NCBI RefSeq assembly: GCF_020833685.1
Contig: NZ_JACKZY010000001.1
Span: forward strand, 372,001 to 436,000
From: Nitratireductor sp. B36
Lineage (GTDB): Bacteria > Pseudomonadota > Alphaproteobacteria > Rhizobiales > Rhizobiaceae
Direction of reading: 5' to 3'
Length of the DNA: 64,000 nucleotides
A program made the position numbers and the translations under genes. Below the pieces are notes generated by a model. It saw only the letters and a list, made by a program, of their open reading frames with translations, ran no database searches and was not told the origin of the DNA. Position 1 is the stretch's first letter. The number at the start of each line of letters is the position of its first letter. Shown here one piece after another: positions 21,041-30,124 of this stretch.

Positions 21041-21616
21041 CTAACGTTCGATCGTGCCGGTGCGACGGATCTTCTTCTGCAGAAGAAGAATACCGTAAAG
21101 CAACGCTTCCGCCGTGGGCGGGCAGCCGGGCACATAGATATCGACGGGCACGACGCGATCGCAGCCGCGCACCACCGAATAGGAATAGTGATAATAGCCG
21201 CCGCCATTGGCGCAGGAGCCCATGGAGATGACGTAACGCGGCTCGGGCATCTGGTCATAGACCTTGCGCAGCGCGGGCGCCATCTTGTTGGTCAGCGTGC
21301 CGGCAACGATCATCACATCCGACTGGCGCGGTGACGCGCGCGGCGCGATGCCGAAACGCTCTGCATCGTAGCGCGGCATGGAGATGTGCATCATCTCGAC
21401 AGCGCAGCAGGCCAGACCGAAGGTCATCCACATGAGCGAGCCGGTGCGCGCCCAGGTGATCAGCGCCTCCGAAGACGTGACAAGAAAGCCCTTGTCGGAA
21501 AGTTCGTTGTTGATGCCCGTGTAGAACGGATCGTCCGAACCGATCGGGTTGCCGGTGTTCGGATCAATCAAACCCTTGGGCTGGGGCGCTACGAGCGTGC
21601 CGTTGTTCAGTCCCAT
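21041..21616 (-). CDS. nuoB: NADH-quinone oxidoreductase subunit B
   Basis: The subunit that carries the N2 [4Fe-4S] cluster donating electrons to quinone. The ligands are in [23 protein letters not shown] and [11 protein letters not shown]. The frame opens at 21637, but the ATG at 21616 ([15 protein letters not shown]) matches rhizobial NuoB and has an AGAAGGGAG site upstream, giving about 191 residues. Because the ATG at 21616 lies past the nuoA stop by reading direction, the overlap with nuoA is only a few bases. Confidence 0.95.
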   Translation of the reverse strand: MGLNNGTLVAPQPKGLIDPNTGNPIGSDDPFYTGINNELSDKGFLVTSSEALITWARTGSLMWMTFGLACCAVEMMHISMPRYDAERFGIAPRASPRQSDVMIVAGTLTNKMAPALRKVYDQMPEPRYVISMGSCANGGGYYHYSYSVVRGCDRVVPVDIYVPGCPPTAEALLYGILLLQKKIRRTGTIER

Positions 21617-21972
21617 TCCAGCGCTCCCTTCTTCCATTCATAGATGAAGCCGATGGTCAGAACCCCGAGGAACACCATCATCGACCAGAAGCCGAGCCAG
21701 CCGATATCTCCGAACGCCACCGCCCACGGGAAGAGGAAAGCCACTTCCAGGTCGAAGATGATGAACAGAATTGCCACCAGATAGAAACGCACATCGAACT
21801 TCATGCGCGCATCGTCGAATGCGTTGAAGCCGCATTCATATGCGGAGAGCTTCTCCGGATCCGGATTGCGATAGGCCACCAGGAATGGCGCAACCACCAG
21901 CGCAAGCGCGACGACGAGCGCGACGCCGATGAAAATAACGATAGGTAGGTATGAACTCAGAAGCTCATTCAT
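21607..21972 (-). CDS. nuoA: NADH-quinone oxidoreductase subunit A
   Basis: A 121-residue, three-helix membrane subunit and the first gene of the complex I operon. The motifs [20 protein letters not shown] (the quinone-cavity loop with the conserved Cys) and [17 protein letters not shown] are diagnostic. Its end overlaps the nuoB start region. Confidence 0.96.
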   Translation of the reverse strand: MNELLSSYLPIVIFIGVALVVALALVVAPFLVAYRNPDPEKLSAYECGFNAFDDARMKFDVRFYLVAILFIIFDLEVAFLFPWAVAFGDIGWLGFWSMMVFLGVLTIGFIYEWKKGALEWD

Positions 21973-22342
21973 GGTCCGACTTTCCGTTGCCCGCCGCGGG
22001 CGAGGCTGCGTATCAAGGCCCGTGACCGGGTTTTTGCGCCTACGGCCAAGGCAGCAAGGCTAGGCTCATGTTGCAACGCGGCGAGGGTTAGCGCAGGGCG
22101 CTTGGCGACGCAAGTCAAACCTTGGCCAGATTGCGGCATTGTCGCACGCATATCCGCCTTTGTTCACAAAACGCGCCCCTGCGCGTGTGCCGCAACAGCG
22201 GAGATAACGCACAAAAAACGCGTGTAAAGCATCCTCGCCCTCATGTCAGGAGACTACGCTGTTTTGGAACAATCGGGTGGCATATGCCCGATCGACTGGC
22301 TAGGTCTTTTATAAATCGAATGAGCGGGATGAACGCAGGCCC
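21973..22342. other. Divergent intergenic region: nuo promoter side and ycaQ-like gene side
   Basis: This 370-bp gap holds the 5' regions of both the nuo operon (minus) and the YcaQ-family gene (plus). No ORF is supported in it. The only promoter-like match I can point to is listed separately at 22086-22118. Confidence 0.6.
22086..22118 (-). promoter_or_regulatory. Weak candidate promoter for the nuo operon
   Basis: On the minus strand TTGACT (complement of 22113-22118) is a good -35 match. About 18-20 bp further, GCTAAC is the best -10 match. The spacing is longer than ideal, so this is a suggestion only. Confidence 0.3.
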
Positions 22343-23539
22343 ATGCGACGAGAGCGACTCACACCGGCAGAGGTGCGGCGAATTGCCCTTGGCGCCCAGG
22401 GATTTTCCACTCCGCTGCCCCAAGGCCCTGTCACGCGACAACACATCAAGCGAACGCTGGCCCGCACCGGTTTGTTGCAGATCGACTCAGTCAACGTGGT
22501 CGCTCGCGCGCATCTCATGCCGCTCTATGCCCGACTTGGCCCCTATCCAGTGGAGCTCCTGGAGCGCGCCCAGGCGAAAAAGCCGCGCATGCTGTTTGAG
22601 TACTGGGCGCATGAGGCCTCGCTTCTGCCGGTTGAACTGCAGCCCCTTCTGCGCTGGCGAATGGAGCGCGCGCGAGACGGTGAAGGCGTCTACAAAGGGC
22701 TCGTCCATTTCGCTCGCGAAAAGCGAAACCTTGTCGAACGCCTGTACAAAGAGGTCGAGAGCCGGGGTCCGATGGCTGCGTCGGATTTCGAGGGGGAAAG
22801 TGGAAACGGCGGCTGGTGGGGCTGGAGTGAAACAAAGAAAGCGCTCGAATGGCTTTTCTGGTGCGGGCGCATCACCACCCATTCCCGCCGCCCAAGCTTT
22901 GAGCGGCTATACGACCTGCCCGAGCGCGTGTTGCCACGCAGTATCATCGCTTCTCCCACCCCGCGAGAAGAGGACGCACAGCGCGCTCTGGTCAACATCG
23001 CAGCGCGCGCCCTCGGTGTTGCCAGTGAGCCGGATATCAGGGACTATTTTCGATTGAAGCCCGATGTATCGAAGGCCCGTGTCGCCGAACTTGTCGAGGA
23101 TCGCATCTTGCGTCCCGTAGAGATCCGCGGCTGGCGTCATACCGCATATCTTCACGAGGACGCACAGCTGCCAAGACGCATCGACAGGGCCGCTCTGCTC
23201 GCTCCGTTCGATCCGATTGTATGGGAACGCGCCCGGGCCGAACGTATCTTCGGCTTTCGCTATCGGATCGAAATCTATACTCCCGCTCATAAGCGTGAGC
23301 ACGGATATTACGTTCTGCCCTTTTTGCTCGGTGATCGTATTGTTGCTCGCGTAGACCTTAAGGCGGAACGGTCAAAACGGGTTCTGATCGTTCAGTCGAG
23401 CCACGCGGAGCCCGATGCACCCGCTCACACAGCAGAAGCCCTGCACAAGGAGCTTGAGCGGTTCGCTTTTTGGCTCGGTCTCAATTCCATTCTGATCATG
23501 CCGCGCGGAAACCTGGCGCCAGCATTGAAAATGCTCTGA
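22343..23539 (+). CDS. YcaQ-family winged-helix DNA glycosylase-like protein
   Basis: A 398-residue protein of the YcaQ/AlkZ-like family (winged helix-turn-helix, formerly DUF1006), some members of which unhook DNA interstrand crosslinks. Features are the N-terminal RRIALGAQGF and IDSVNVVARAHLMPLYARLGPY segments, and a central LLAPFDPIVWERARAERIFGFRYRIEIY block that is strongly conserved in the family. It starts at ATG 22343. It has no operon partner: nuoA is divergent and the next gene is 440 bp away. Enzymatic activity is inferred from family only. Confidence 0.85.
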   Translation: MRRERLTPAEVRRIALGAQGFSTPLPQGPVTRQHIKRTLARTGLLQIDSVNVVARAHLMPLYARLGPYPVELLERAQAKKPRMLFEYWAHEASLLPVELQPLLRWRMERARDGEGVYKGLVHFAREKRNLVERLYKEVESRGPMAASDFEGESGNGGWWGWSETKKALEWLFWCGRITTHSRRPSFERLYDLPERVLPRSIIASPTPREEDAQRALVNIAARALGVASEPDIRDYFRLKPDVSKARVAELVEDRILRPVEIRGWRHTAYLHEDAQLPRRIDRAALLAPFDPIVWERARAERIFGFRYRIEIYTPAHKREHGYYVLPFLLGDRIVARVDLKAERSKRVLIVQSSHAEPDAPAHTAEALHKELERFAFWLGLNSILIMPRGNLAPALKML

Positions 23540-23982
23540 CTGACGCAACGTCACCCTTCAATCCTTCGATTTTCGTGGTGTTTTTTGCAACCATTTCAGG
23601 AATTACTCTGACAGTTACAAAACTTTTCGAATTTTTTTTGCAACCTCTGCTTTTTGAGAGTGATGTCTTCTTCGCGCTAAATCGAATTTGCTTTTGAGAG
23701 ACTGAAATCCGCATTTTACAATCTCAAGGTGATATTCCCGACCCAGCGAGCAAGGGAGAAAGCCCACGAAACCAACGTTCTCAACGTGAACATTGAAATA
23801 CAAATCTTAATTGCGTAACCCTGAGTTGTTTTCAAGCAAAAACATGACTGCAAATCAGCGGTTGCTTCTAAAAAAAACACAACCGATCAAGCACAATCTA
23901 CAGTATTAAAGACCAGCTCTCTTGTTTAATCTTTGTTTATTTCTGCTCATCAATCCTGCTTACGGGCTTGGGAGTACTGAAA
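23540..23982. other. AT-rich intergenic region before the TadE-like gene
   Basis: About 440 bp, distinctly richer in A and T than its surroundings, with poly-T and poly-A runs and two copies of TTTTTTGCAACC-type sequence near 23584 and 23632. No ORF, tRNA or clean terminator is supported. It probably holds the promoter of the tad-like pair. Confidence 0.5.
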
Positions 23983-24411
23983 ATGGACAGAAGATATTTC
24001 GTAAAATTTCTCCACCGATCAGACGGCACAGCAGCGCTAGAATTCGCCATTATTGCGCCGGTGTTTTTTCTCACCGTTTTTTCGATGATTGCTTACGGAA
24101 TCTATCTAAGCGCTGCCCATTCCGTTCAACAGGTCAGTGCTGACGCCGCTCGTGTTGCAGTCGCGGGGCTTTCTCAGACAGAAAGGCAAACGCTGGCGCG
24201 AGACTACATCCAAAGATCGATGACCGATCACCCGTTCATCGACGCGCAGAAGTTCGACGTTCAAGTGGCGGACGATGCTGGCAACCCAAACCAGTTTACC
24301 GTTTCCGTCGAATACGATGCCGGCGACCTGCCTATATGGTCACTTTACTCATACGCAATGCCCGACAAGAAAATAGTAGGGTATTCAACGATCCGGCTTG
24401 GGGGGCTTTGA
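23983..24411 (+). CDS. TadE-like pilus assembly protein
   Basis: A 142-residue protein with one N-terminal membrane helix in the TadE pattern: DGTAALEFAIIAPVFFLTVFSMIAYGIYL, beginning with the conserved Glu that mimics a type IV pilin cleavage region (here split over residues 15-43). TadE-like minor pseudopilins belong to Flp/Tad pilus systems. The ATG at 23983 follows GGGAG. No flp, rcpC, tadA, tadB or tadC gene is near, so it is an orphan pair with the next gene. Confidence 0.8.
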   Translation: MDRRYFVKFLHRSDGTAALEFAIIAPVFFLTVFSMIAYGIYLSAAHSVQQVSADAARVAVAGLSQTERQTLARDYIQRSMTDHPFIDAQKFDVQVADDAGNPNQFTVSVEYDAGDLPIWSLYSYAMPDKKIVGYSTIRLGGL

Positions 24412-24412
24412 C

Positions 24413-26176
24413 ATGCCCGGAACCCGCTTTGCGTTTATCAGCAGGTTCGCCGAGGATCGCCGGGCAAATGTCGCAACACTTTTCGCGCTGTTCGTGCCCG
24501 TCATGATTGGGTGCGTGGCGTTGGCCGTGGATTACGGCAACCTTACTTTACAAGACAGAAAACTTCAGAAGACCGCTGATCTCGCTTCGATCGTTGCTGC
24601 TGCGGATATTACAAGGGCAGAGAAAGCTGTCGCCCAGTTTTTCTCACTCAACAAGCAAGAGATCGCCGTGGAGACGGATGAAGGTCTTTTGCTTGACGGA
24701 CGCTATCTGTCCGCCGACCAATATATTGAGCAGGAAAAGCGGGGCATCGCACGCCTTGTCCGCGGCCGTTACTATCCAGATCCTTCCATCTCTACAAATC
24801 TGCGTTTCGTGGAGATGGAAACCTCGCCCGATGCCGCAAGGGTGACGATCAGAAAGCGCGGGGACCTCTATTTCGGCGCCATGTTCGCAGACCCGCCCGA
24901 ATTGTCTGCGGTCGGCACCGCCTCGGCGGAGAAACTCGCAGGCTTCTCCGTAGGGTCGCGGCTTGCCAGCCTCAATCACGGCATACTCAACGGACTGCTC
25001 GGGGGGCTTCTCGGAACGACGATCTCGCTGAAAGCGATGGACTATGAGGGACTGCTTGACACCGACATCGATCTTCTGTCTTTCATGCAGACCCTGGCAA
25101 CACGCCTCGACCTGACAGGCCTGACATACAGCCAGATACTCGAAACTGACCTTTCGCTACCTGAATTGTTGTCGACGATGCGCCTGACAAGTGGCGTTCA
25201 GCCAACGGTCCAGAGCGTTCTGAAAACGCTCGAAACGGCAACCTCGAAAAACAACAACTCGATCAGGCTGGAGCAGCTTCTGAATCTCGATTCCATCGGT
25301 CCGCTGAGCATTGCGACAAATGCTCCGTGGGAGATGAGAATTTCGGCGCTGGAAATGATTACGATGGCTGCCGCCCTTGCCAATGGCGACAATCAGGTTG
25401 CCGTCGACACCGGCTTGGCGCTGCCTCCCCTCAGCAACCTCTCGGTCAAGCTTGCAATAGGCGAACCGCCAGCCGGGACGCCCAGTCATGCGTTAGCGCC
25501 GATAGGGACGGCTGTACGCACCGCGCAAACGCGCCTGAAGGTCACTTTTGAGGTCGGCATTGACCTGGTGGTCCTGAAGACGAAGTTGCGTATCCCGCTC
25601 TATGTGGAAGTCGCACACGCGGAGGCACGCCTCGCCGACATCCAGTGCAGCCCCTCGCAACCAAACAGAGGCAGCGTCTCCGTTGACGCGATGCCAGGTC
25701 TGCTGGAGATCGCGCTGGGCGAGGTCGATGACCGTGCCCTGTCGACCTTTTCAGATCAAGCGCGCGTCACGCCCGCAAAGATGATCGACGTCGGAGGTGT
25801 GCTGAGTGTATCCGTCAACGGTCAGGCGCATGTTGAAACGCAGAACATGGAAACGAGCCGGTTGAAATTCTCAAGTTCGGATATCCAGCAGGGGCGCATC
25901 CGAACCGTTTCGACCCGGGATGTTCTCGGCTCGACAACCAGCTCGCTGCTGAACAATCTCCATCTCGACGTAGAGGTTCTGGGCGGATCGGTGCTCGGCG
26001 GAACGCTTTTGAACAATTCGCTTGTGAAAGGGACGGTTAAGACGCTCCTCTCCAGCCTTTCCGACCCGATAGACGAACTCCTTTACAATGTGCTGGCGCT
26101 GGCCGGCGTGAAGATCGGCGAAGCCGATGTAAGGGTCACCGGCGTCCGCTGCAAACGCCCGGTGCTCGTACAATAG
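24413..26176 (+). CDS. TadG-like protein
   Basis: A 587-residue protein with a basic N-terminus, one TadE/G-type helix (ATLFALFVPVMIGCVALAVDY) and a large extracytoplasmic region. The start ATG lies 1 bp after the TadE-like stop. A TTG at 24398 in frame is less likely. No von Willebrand A domain is obvious. The body has repeated Ser/Leu-rich segments such as LNGLLGGLLGTTISL. A strong terminator follows at 26204. Role in pilus or surface assembly is inferred from family. Confidence 0.75.
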   Translation: MPGTRFAFISRFAEDRRANVATLFALFVPVMIGCVALAVDYGNLTLQDRKLQKTADLASIVAAADITRAEKAVAQFFSLNKQEIAVETDEGLLLDGRYLSADQYIEQEKRGIARLVRGRYYPDPSISTNLRFVEMETSPDAARVTIRKRGDLYFGAMFADPPELSAVGTASAEKLAGFSVGSRLASLNHGILNGLLGGLLGTTISLKAMDYEGLLDTDIDLLSFMQTLATRLDLTGLTYSQILETDLSLPELLSTMRLTSGVQPTVQSVLKTLETATSKNNNSIRLEQLLNLDSIGPLSIATNAPWEMRISALEMITMAAALANGDNQVAVDTGLALPPLSNLSVKLAIGEPPAGTPSHALAPIGTAVRTAQTRLKVTFEVGIDLVVLKTKLRIPLYVEVAHAEARLADIQCSPSQPNRGSVSVDAMPGLLEIALGEVDDRALSTFSDQARVTPAKMIDVGGVLSVSVNGQAHVETQNMETSRLKFSSSDIQQGRIRTVSTRDVLGSTTSSLLNNLHLDVEVLGGSVLGGTLLNNSLVKGTVKTLLSSLSDPIDELLYNVLALAGVKIGEADVRVTGVRCKRPVLVQ

Positions 26177-26203
26177 CTCCCAAGCAGAATGTGCAGCCAC
26201 CTG

Positions 26204-26233
26204 CCCCGCAATTGAAATTGCGGGGCTTTTTTT
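26204..26233 (+). terminator. Rho-independent terminator after the tadG-like gene
   Basis: Nine-bp stem CCCCGCAAT / ATTGCGGGG, TGAA loop, then C and seven T residues. Confidence 0.85.
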
Positions 26234-26382
26234 GTCTTTGTGCTCTGCATGGCTCATCGGCGGGAGCCGTTTCGTTCCGATTGGTGTCTGACGCGGAAGA
26301 GGTGTAAGATCGCCTGCATAGCCGCATGACCAGTCGTATAGAATGCCTGACATATGCAACATGCGGCCACGTGGAGGAAGAT

Positions 26383-26622
26383 ATGAAACCCTATGCACTT
26401 GTTGTAGCGCTGATCGGCCTGTGGCCGGCGGCGGCATTTGCGCATTCCTGCCCCAGCCTGATGAGCGAAATCGATCAGGCCATGCAGACAGCCTCGCTCT
26501 CCGAGAGTGACAGCGCTCGTGTGAAAGAACTGCGGGCAACGGGGGAGGAGCAACACAAGGCCGGCGATCACGACGCATCGATGTCGAGCCTGGAGGAAGC
26601 CAAGGCCCTGCTTGGCCTTTAG
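26383..26622 (+). CDS. Small secreted protein, unknown function
   Basis: A 79-residue product starting MKPYALVVALIGLWPAAAFA, a clear signal peptide with AFA cleavage site, followed by a short acidic, helical mature part with one Cys (HSCPSLMSEIDQAM). A GGAGG site precedes the ATG by 5 bp, which decides this start over the upstream in-frame Met at 26326. I do not recognise a named family. The mature helix resembles small rhizobial periplasmic hypotheticals. Confidence 0.65.
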   Translation: MKPYALVVALIGLWPAAAFAHSCPSLMSEIDQAMQTASLSESDSARVKELRATGEEQHKAGDHDASMSSLEEAKALLGL

Positions 26623-26917
26623 CCTCTGAGTGCATGTCTTTGACGTGCTCAAAAACAAAAAAGCGGGCCTCGGCCCGCTTCCTTCGTTCCCGAGAGCCAT
26701 CTGGGTGCCGGTACCTTCATGGTCACCACAGGGTCGTTCGGATCGAATACAGCGAATGTCCGGGGAACCTCGCCACATATCCTGCAGGACGTCCCACGCC
26801 GGTTCAACCGCCGCTCGACAGGATATGGTGTTGTCCGGCACACAATGCAACAGCGCCTGTGAGGAAATTCGCCACCATCGTTGAACCTCTTCCTGCCACA
26901 CCAAGGCGGAAAAGGAC
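26623..26917. other. Intergenic region with one hairpin, otherwise unassigned
   Basis: About 295 bp between the small secreted protein and the GGDEF gene. It contains the hairpin at 26651-26680. Minus-strand ORFs run through it but pass through that hairpin and lack a convincing ribosome-binding site, so I do not call a gene. Confidence 0.5.
26651..26680 (-). terminator. Terminator serving the GGDEF gene, possibly bidirectional
   Basis: Nine-bp stem AAGCGGGCC / GGCCCGCTT followed on the minus strand by TTTTGTTTTT. On the plus strand the trailing sequence is less T-rich, so minus is the better direction. Confidence 0.6.
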
Positions 26918-28375
26918 TTATGCGGGCCTCCAGCCCGGCGTCTGATCATGTATCTCGGAACGGTTGCGCCCGAGATGCTTTGCACGATAGAGCGCCTTGT
27001 CGGCTTCTTCCATAAGGGCTTCGACATCAGCCGAGCCATCATGTGAGGCAGCCAAGCCGACACTCACAGTGACACTAATCGGAGCTCTGTTGTCTGGCGT
27101 CACCTGAGCTTGCGCAAAAGCGCGCCGTATCCTTTCGGCGATCTCAAGGGCCTGCTCGCGTGTGCATTTTGGGAGAAGGATGGCGAATTCCTCGCCCCCT
27201 ACCCGCCCGATAATATCGGCAGACCGCAGGCACGAAGAGATCTTTTCTGCTGCAATCGAGATCACCTGATCACCGGTTGCGTGGCCGAAGCGGTCGTTGA
27301 TGGACTTGAAGTGATCGATATCGAGCATAAGCGCCGAATATGGATGACTCTGTTTGGCGCAGTACCGAGCAAGCTTCTGCGCCTCCTCACCAAATGCACG
27401 CCGATTGAGGAGGCAGGACAAGGGGTCGTGCCGTGCGAGATGCGAGAGTTGCGCAATCAGATCCTTTTGCTTCGCCATGGCGCTGGCGAGCATGAGAGGG
27501 GCCAGGGTAATCAAGCTCACTCCCAGACGCATCGATATCAATGCGTTTTCCGCGGATGCACCGGCCATATAGTTGAAGAGATCGGCCGACAAAGCGATCA
27601 GACTCCAGAAGCTGAACGCCGACGTCAAAAGGATCGTCACAAAGCGCGGGTAGACAATGGCTGCCCACAGAAGGGCCGGCACAGGAAATGCCAATGCTCC
27701 GGGCCCGCCGATCTCAAAACTGGCAAAGCAGCTGAAAAGCAGAGCAAGCAGCGGCAGTGCGAGATAAGCCAGCCGTTTCAGCGAAATGCCTTGCGGGAAT
27801 GAGAACAGGCGTATGGTCAGAATGACAGGAAGGATGGCCACATAGTTCGCAAATTCCGTGACGAACCAGAAGGCCCAGCCCCCGACGGCACTGCCGCCGA
27901 ATAGTACAGGATTGGCGACCGCTCCGACAAAACCTGCCAGGCACGCGCCAAAACCGATAGCGGAAACGAGTTGTGGAACCGACTCTGGTGTTTGAAGACG
28001 GATGGCCTCACGCGAATACAGACGCAAAACCGCGTAAGCTCCCCCGATCCCGGCGAGGTTGGCACCGGTCAGTATCAACGCTTTACCCCACGGCGAGCCG
28101 GTCATCAGATCAGCGAGGATGAATCCCGCGGTGGCTGCAATCCAGCCCAAAGGCGTTGCTGTTGTCGGGAACCGTAAAAGCAGGCCAAGCATCACAGCGT
28201 TGGCAGGCCAGACATTTGCAAGGAAATCGAGCGGGCGGGTGTATATGCCAAAAAGACAGGTGCCAAAAATCACAATGCCCAGCAAAAATGCAGACTGGAT
28301 CATCTTCGAGACTGATCCTCTGCGCGCTCCTTCGCTGGCTTCGATCTTCGTCAGCACCACTTCAGGCCCCCACAC
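26918..28375 (-). CDS. MASE1-type membrane diguanylate cyclase (GGEEF)
   Basis: A 485-residue protein. Residues about 25-310 are hydrophobic with around eight helices and resemble the MASE1 sensory domain. The C-terminal 170 residues are a GGDEF domain with an intact GGEEF active-site motif near residue 393 and an RSAD inhibitory site exactly five residues upstream. It should make cyclic di-GMP and be product-inhibited. The listed start is GTG; a Met 24 residues in (MIQSAFLL) is an equally plausible start. It may control the exopolysaccharide or surface genes in the window, but nothing links them directly. Confidence 0.88.
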   Translation of the reverse strand: MWGPEVVLTKIEASEGARRGSVSKMIQSAFLLGIVIFGTCLFGIYTRPLDFLANVWPANAVMLGLLLRFPTTATPLGWIAATAGFILADLMTGSPWGKALILTGANLAGIGGAYAVLRLYSREAIRLQTPESVPQLVSAIGFGACLAGFVGAVANPVLFGGSAVGGWAFWFVTEFANYVAILPVILTIRLFSFPQGISLKRLAYLALPLLALLFSCFASFEIGGPGALAFPVPALLWAAIVYPRFVTILLTSAFSFWSLIALSADLFNYMAGASAENALISMRLGVSLITLAPLMLASAMAKQKDLIAQLSHLARHDPLSCLLNRRAFGEEAQKLARYCAKQSHPYSALMLDIDHFKSINDRFGHATGDQVISIAAEKISSCLRSADIIGRVGGEEFAILLPKCTREQALEIAERIRRAFAQAQVTPDNRAPISVTVSVGLAASHDGSADVEALMEEADKALYRAKHLGRNRSEIHDQTPGWRPA

Positions 28376-28511
28376 TAGAGAAGCAGTCTAGTATCGAATG
28401 ATATCACGCAGGTTAAGAGAAACAGGTGCCTCCTCTTTTTCGCAGCCCGATGAGCATTGGTTAACGCTTCCGTGCAGGGTCCATTAAAGTTCCTGCATTA
28501 TCTTTCTCGGC

Positions 28512-28670
28512 ATGAGCCTGACAAAGCTGTTCTCGTGTGTGTTGCGCGTAGCGCTTTTGCTTTCACCGGCAGCCGCCGCTGTGATCATGTTCGTCTATCT
28601 TCTGGGAGTGGCAGAACGAGGTGACGAGCCACAGAGCGTGGATCCTTTCCGCACTGCAACGATACGTTGA
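28512..28670 (+). CDS. Small membrane protein ORF, 52 residues
   Basis: ATG at 28512 opens a 52-codon frame: MSLTKLFSCVLRVALLLSPA, then a hydrophobic stretch to about residue 31 and a short polar tail rich in Glu and Asp. It reads as one membrane helix or an uncleaved signal sequence. It lies divergent from the GGDEF gene with a 136-bp gap. No family is recognised and the ribosome-binding site is weak, so this is tentative. Confidence 0.4.
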   Translation: MSLTKLFSCVLRVALLLSPAAAAVIMFVYLLGVAERGDEPQSVDPFRTATIR

Positions 28671-28810
28671 CAACCCTACTACGCGTTGAAGCAGGAGCGC
28701 GAGAGCGCAAGACCGAGCACGCCGTCCGTTTTTCACGCGATCACGTGCGCTGCGGAAGGACATCAGAGAAATTCTTGAAGCGAAACAAAATGATCTGGGA
28801 TTTCTCCCCA

Positions 28811-28843
28811 GCGCCACTTCCCGATATTTAGGAGAAGTGGCGC
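28811..28843. repeat. Inverted repeat overlapping the 3' end of tRNA-Asp
   Basis: Perfect 10-bp arms GCGCCACTTC (28811-28820) and GAAGTGGCGC (28834-28843). The second arm covers the last bases of the tRNA including its CCA. It could be a transcript-end hairpin or processing signal, but no T tract follows on the minus strand. Confidence 0.6.
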
Positions 28844-28914
28844 GAGTGACGGGGCTCGAACCCGCGACCTCCGGCGTGACAGGCCGGCACTCTAACCAAC
28901 TGAGCTACACCCGC
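28838..28914 (-). tRNA. tRNA-Asp (GTC)
   Basis: A complete 77-nt cloverleaf. Anticodon loop CTGTCAC gives GTC (Asp). The acceptor stem GCGGGTG pairs with CACTCGC with one G.U pair, the discriminator is G as expected for Asp, and CCA is encoded. Confidence 0.95.
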
Positions 28915-29098
28915 GCTTGAGGCGTTGTGCCGAAGCAGCAACGCGTCGATGAGCGCTGAATTAGGGGGTTCTTGATGTGGTGTCAAGCAGCCAATCTGCA
29001 GTTTGTGAAACTTTCTTGATGTTGGTTCAATATGCGTTGGAGAAGGCTTTTTTTGCTTGCGATCCGTGCGCGAACCCCCTAAACGATCCGCTTGGAAT

Positions 29099-29174
<76 letters not shown>

Positions 29175-29262
29175 TTCCCTCCCCATTATCGAAGTGTTGC
29201 TGCTTCTTCACTCCTGGGTGCTGCCTGGCTGCACACTTGCCTTCCTGCCGCGGAACAGATGC

Positions 29263-29733
29263 ATGGCAAAGATTCGCAAATCCCGCAAAGATGACCTCGT
29301 TGATCTGATGGAGATCTGGCGGCGGTCAGTCCGTGCGACACATGATTTCCTTGCCGAATCAGATTTCCGGGCGATCGAGGCTGAGGTCGCCGGCAGCTAT
29401 CTCCCGGGCGCGGAACTTTGGGTCGCGGTCGATGATCAGGATTCGCCCCTCGCCTTCATGGGGCTTTGCCAAAAACATATTGACAGTCTTTTCGTGGATC
29501 CGGATTTGCGCGGCTCAGGCCTTGGTGCGCGTCTCATCGCGCATGCGCGCGCAATTGCCGGCAGAAATATCACTCTGGATGTCAACGAGCAGAATGAGCA
29601 GGCGCTTGGCTTCTATAAGAAGATGGGTTTCGAGATCAAGGCGCGCTCGCCGAGAGATGGCGCCGGACGCCCCTATCCGCTTCTGCATATGAGCCTCGAG
29701 AGCCGAAAGACGCGCACCGGAACGGCGGGATAG
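29263..29733 (+). CDS. GNAT acetyltransferase, YjaB-like
   Basis: A 156-residue GNAT-fold N-acetyltransferase. It opens MAKIRKSRKDDLVDLMEIWR and contains VRATHDFL, a beta4-alpha3 acetyl-CoA loop DPDLRGSGLGARLI (R/Q-x-x-G-x-G/A pattern), and NVNEQ-type NEQNEQALGFYKKMGF. The layout closely follows E. coli YjaB. The substrate is unknown. The frame is open upstream through tRNA-Val, so the ATG at 29263 is the first sensible start. Confidence 0.85.
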   Translation: MAKIRKSRKDDLVDLMEIWRRSVRATHDFLAESDFRAIEAEVAGSYLPGAELWVAVDDQDSPLAFMGLCQKHIDSLFVDPDLRGSGLGARLIAHARAIAGRNITLDVNEQNEQALGFYKKMGFEIKARSPRDGAGRPYPLLHMSLESRKTRTGTAG

Positions 29734-29796
29734 ACCGTCTCCCCGACCGGGGCTCGCTGGAGAATGACACCGGCGTCGCTCCCGACTTTGCCTCAA

Positions 29797-29828
29797 AAGA
29801 AAAGCCGGGTTGAAACCCGGCTTTTCTT
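29797..29828. terminator. Bidirectional terminator between the GNAT and HU genes
   Basis: Stem AAGCCGGGT / ACCCGGCTT with a TGAA loop and T-rich flanks on both strands (TTTTCTTG on plus, TTTTCTTTTG on minus). The convergent GNAT and hup genes can both end here. Confidence 0.8.
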
Positions 29829-29848
29829 GTATTCCGTTAAGAGCGCGA

Positions 29849-30124
29849 TCAGCTGTTGACCGCGTCCTTGAGGCCCTTGCCGGCCGAGAACTTCGGCACG
29901 TTGCGAGCCGGGATCTGAACCGTGGCACCGGTCTGCGGGTTGCGGCCCGTGGAGGCTTCACGCCGCGAGACGGAGAAGTTGCCGAAGCCGACGAGGCGCA
30001 CGTCCCCACCCTTTTTGAGTTCGCCTTCGATCACGGAGAAAACCGCATCGACCGCGGACTGGGCGTCGCCTTTGGAGAGGCCTGCCTCTTCTGCGACTGC
30101 GGATACGAGCTCGTTCTTGTTCAT
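29849..30124 (-). CDS. hup: DNA-binding protein HU
   Basis: A 91-residue HU/IHF-family nucleoid protein. It begins MNKNELVSAVAEEAGLSKGD and holds the family signature GFGNFSVSRREASTGRNPQTG, whose beta-arm RNPQTGATVQIPARNVPKF binds DNA. The frame extends to 30166 but the ATG at 30124 is the family start. It lies just downstream of lon, as in many proteobacteria. Confidence 0.95.
   Translation of the reverse strand: MNKNELVSAVAEEAGLSKGDAQSAVDAVFSVIEGELKKGGDVRLVGFGNFSVSRREASTGRNPQTGATVQIPARNVPKFSAGKGLKDAVNS

Noticed and set aside
26254-27063. Minus-strand ORFs in and around the gap after the small secreted protein, including a 64-codon frame at 26649-26843
   Set aside because: They pass through a strong hairpin, overlap the small secreted gene or the GGDEF gene, and have no convincing ribosome-binding site.
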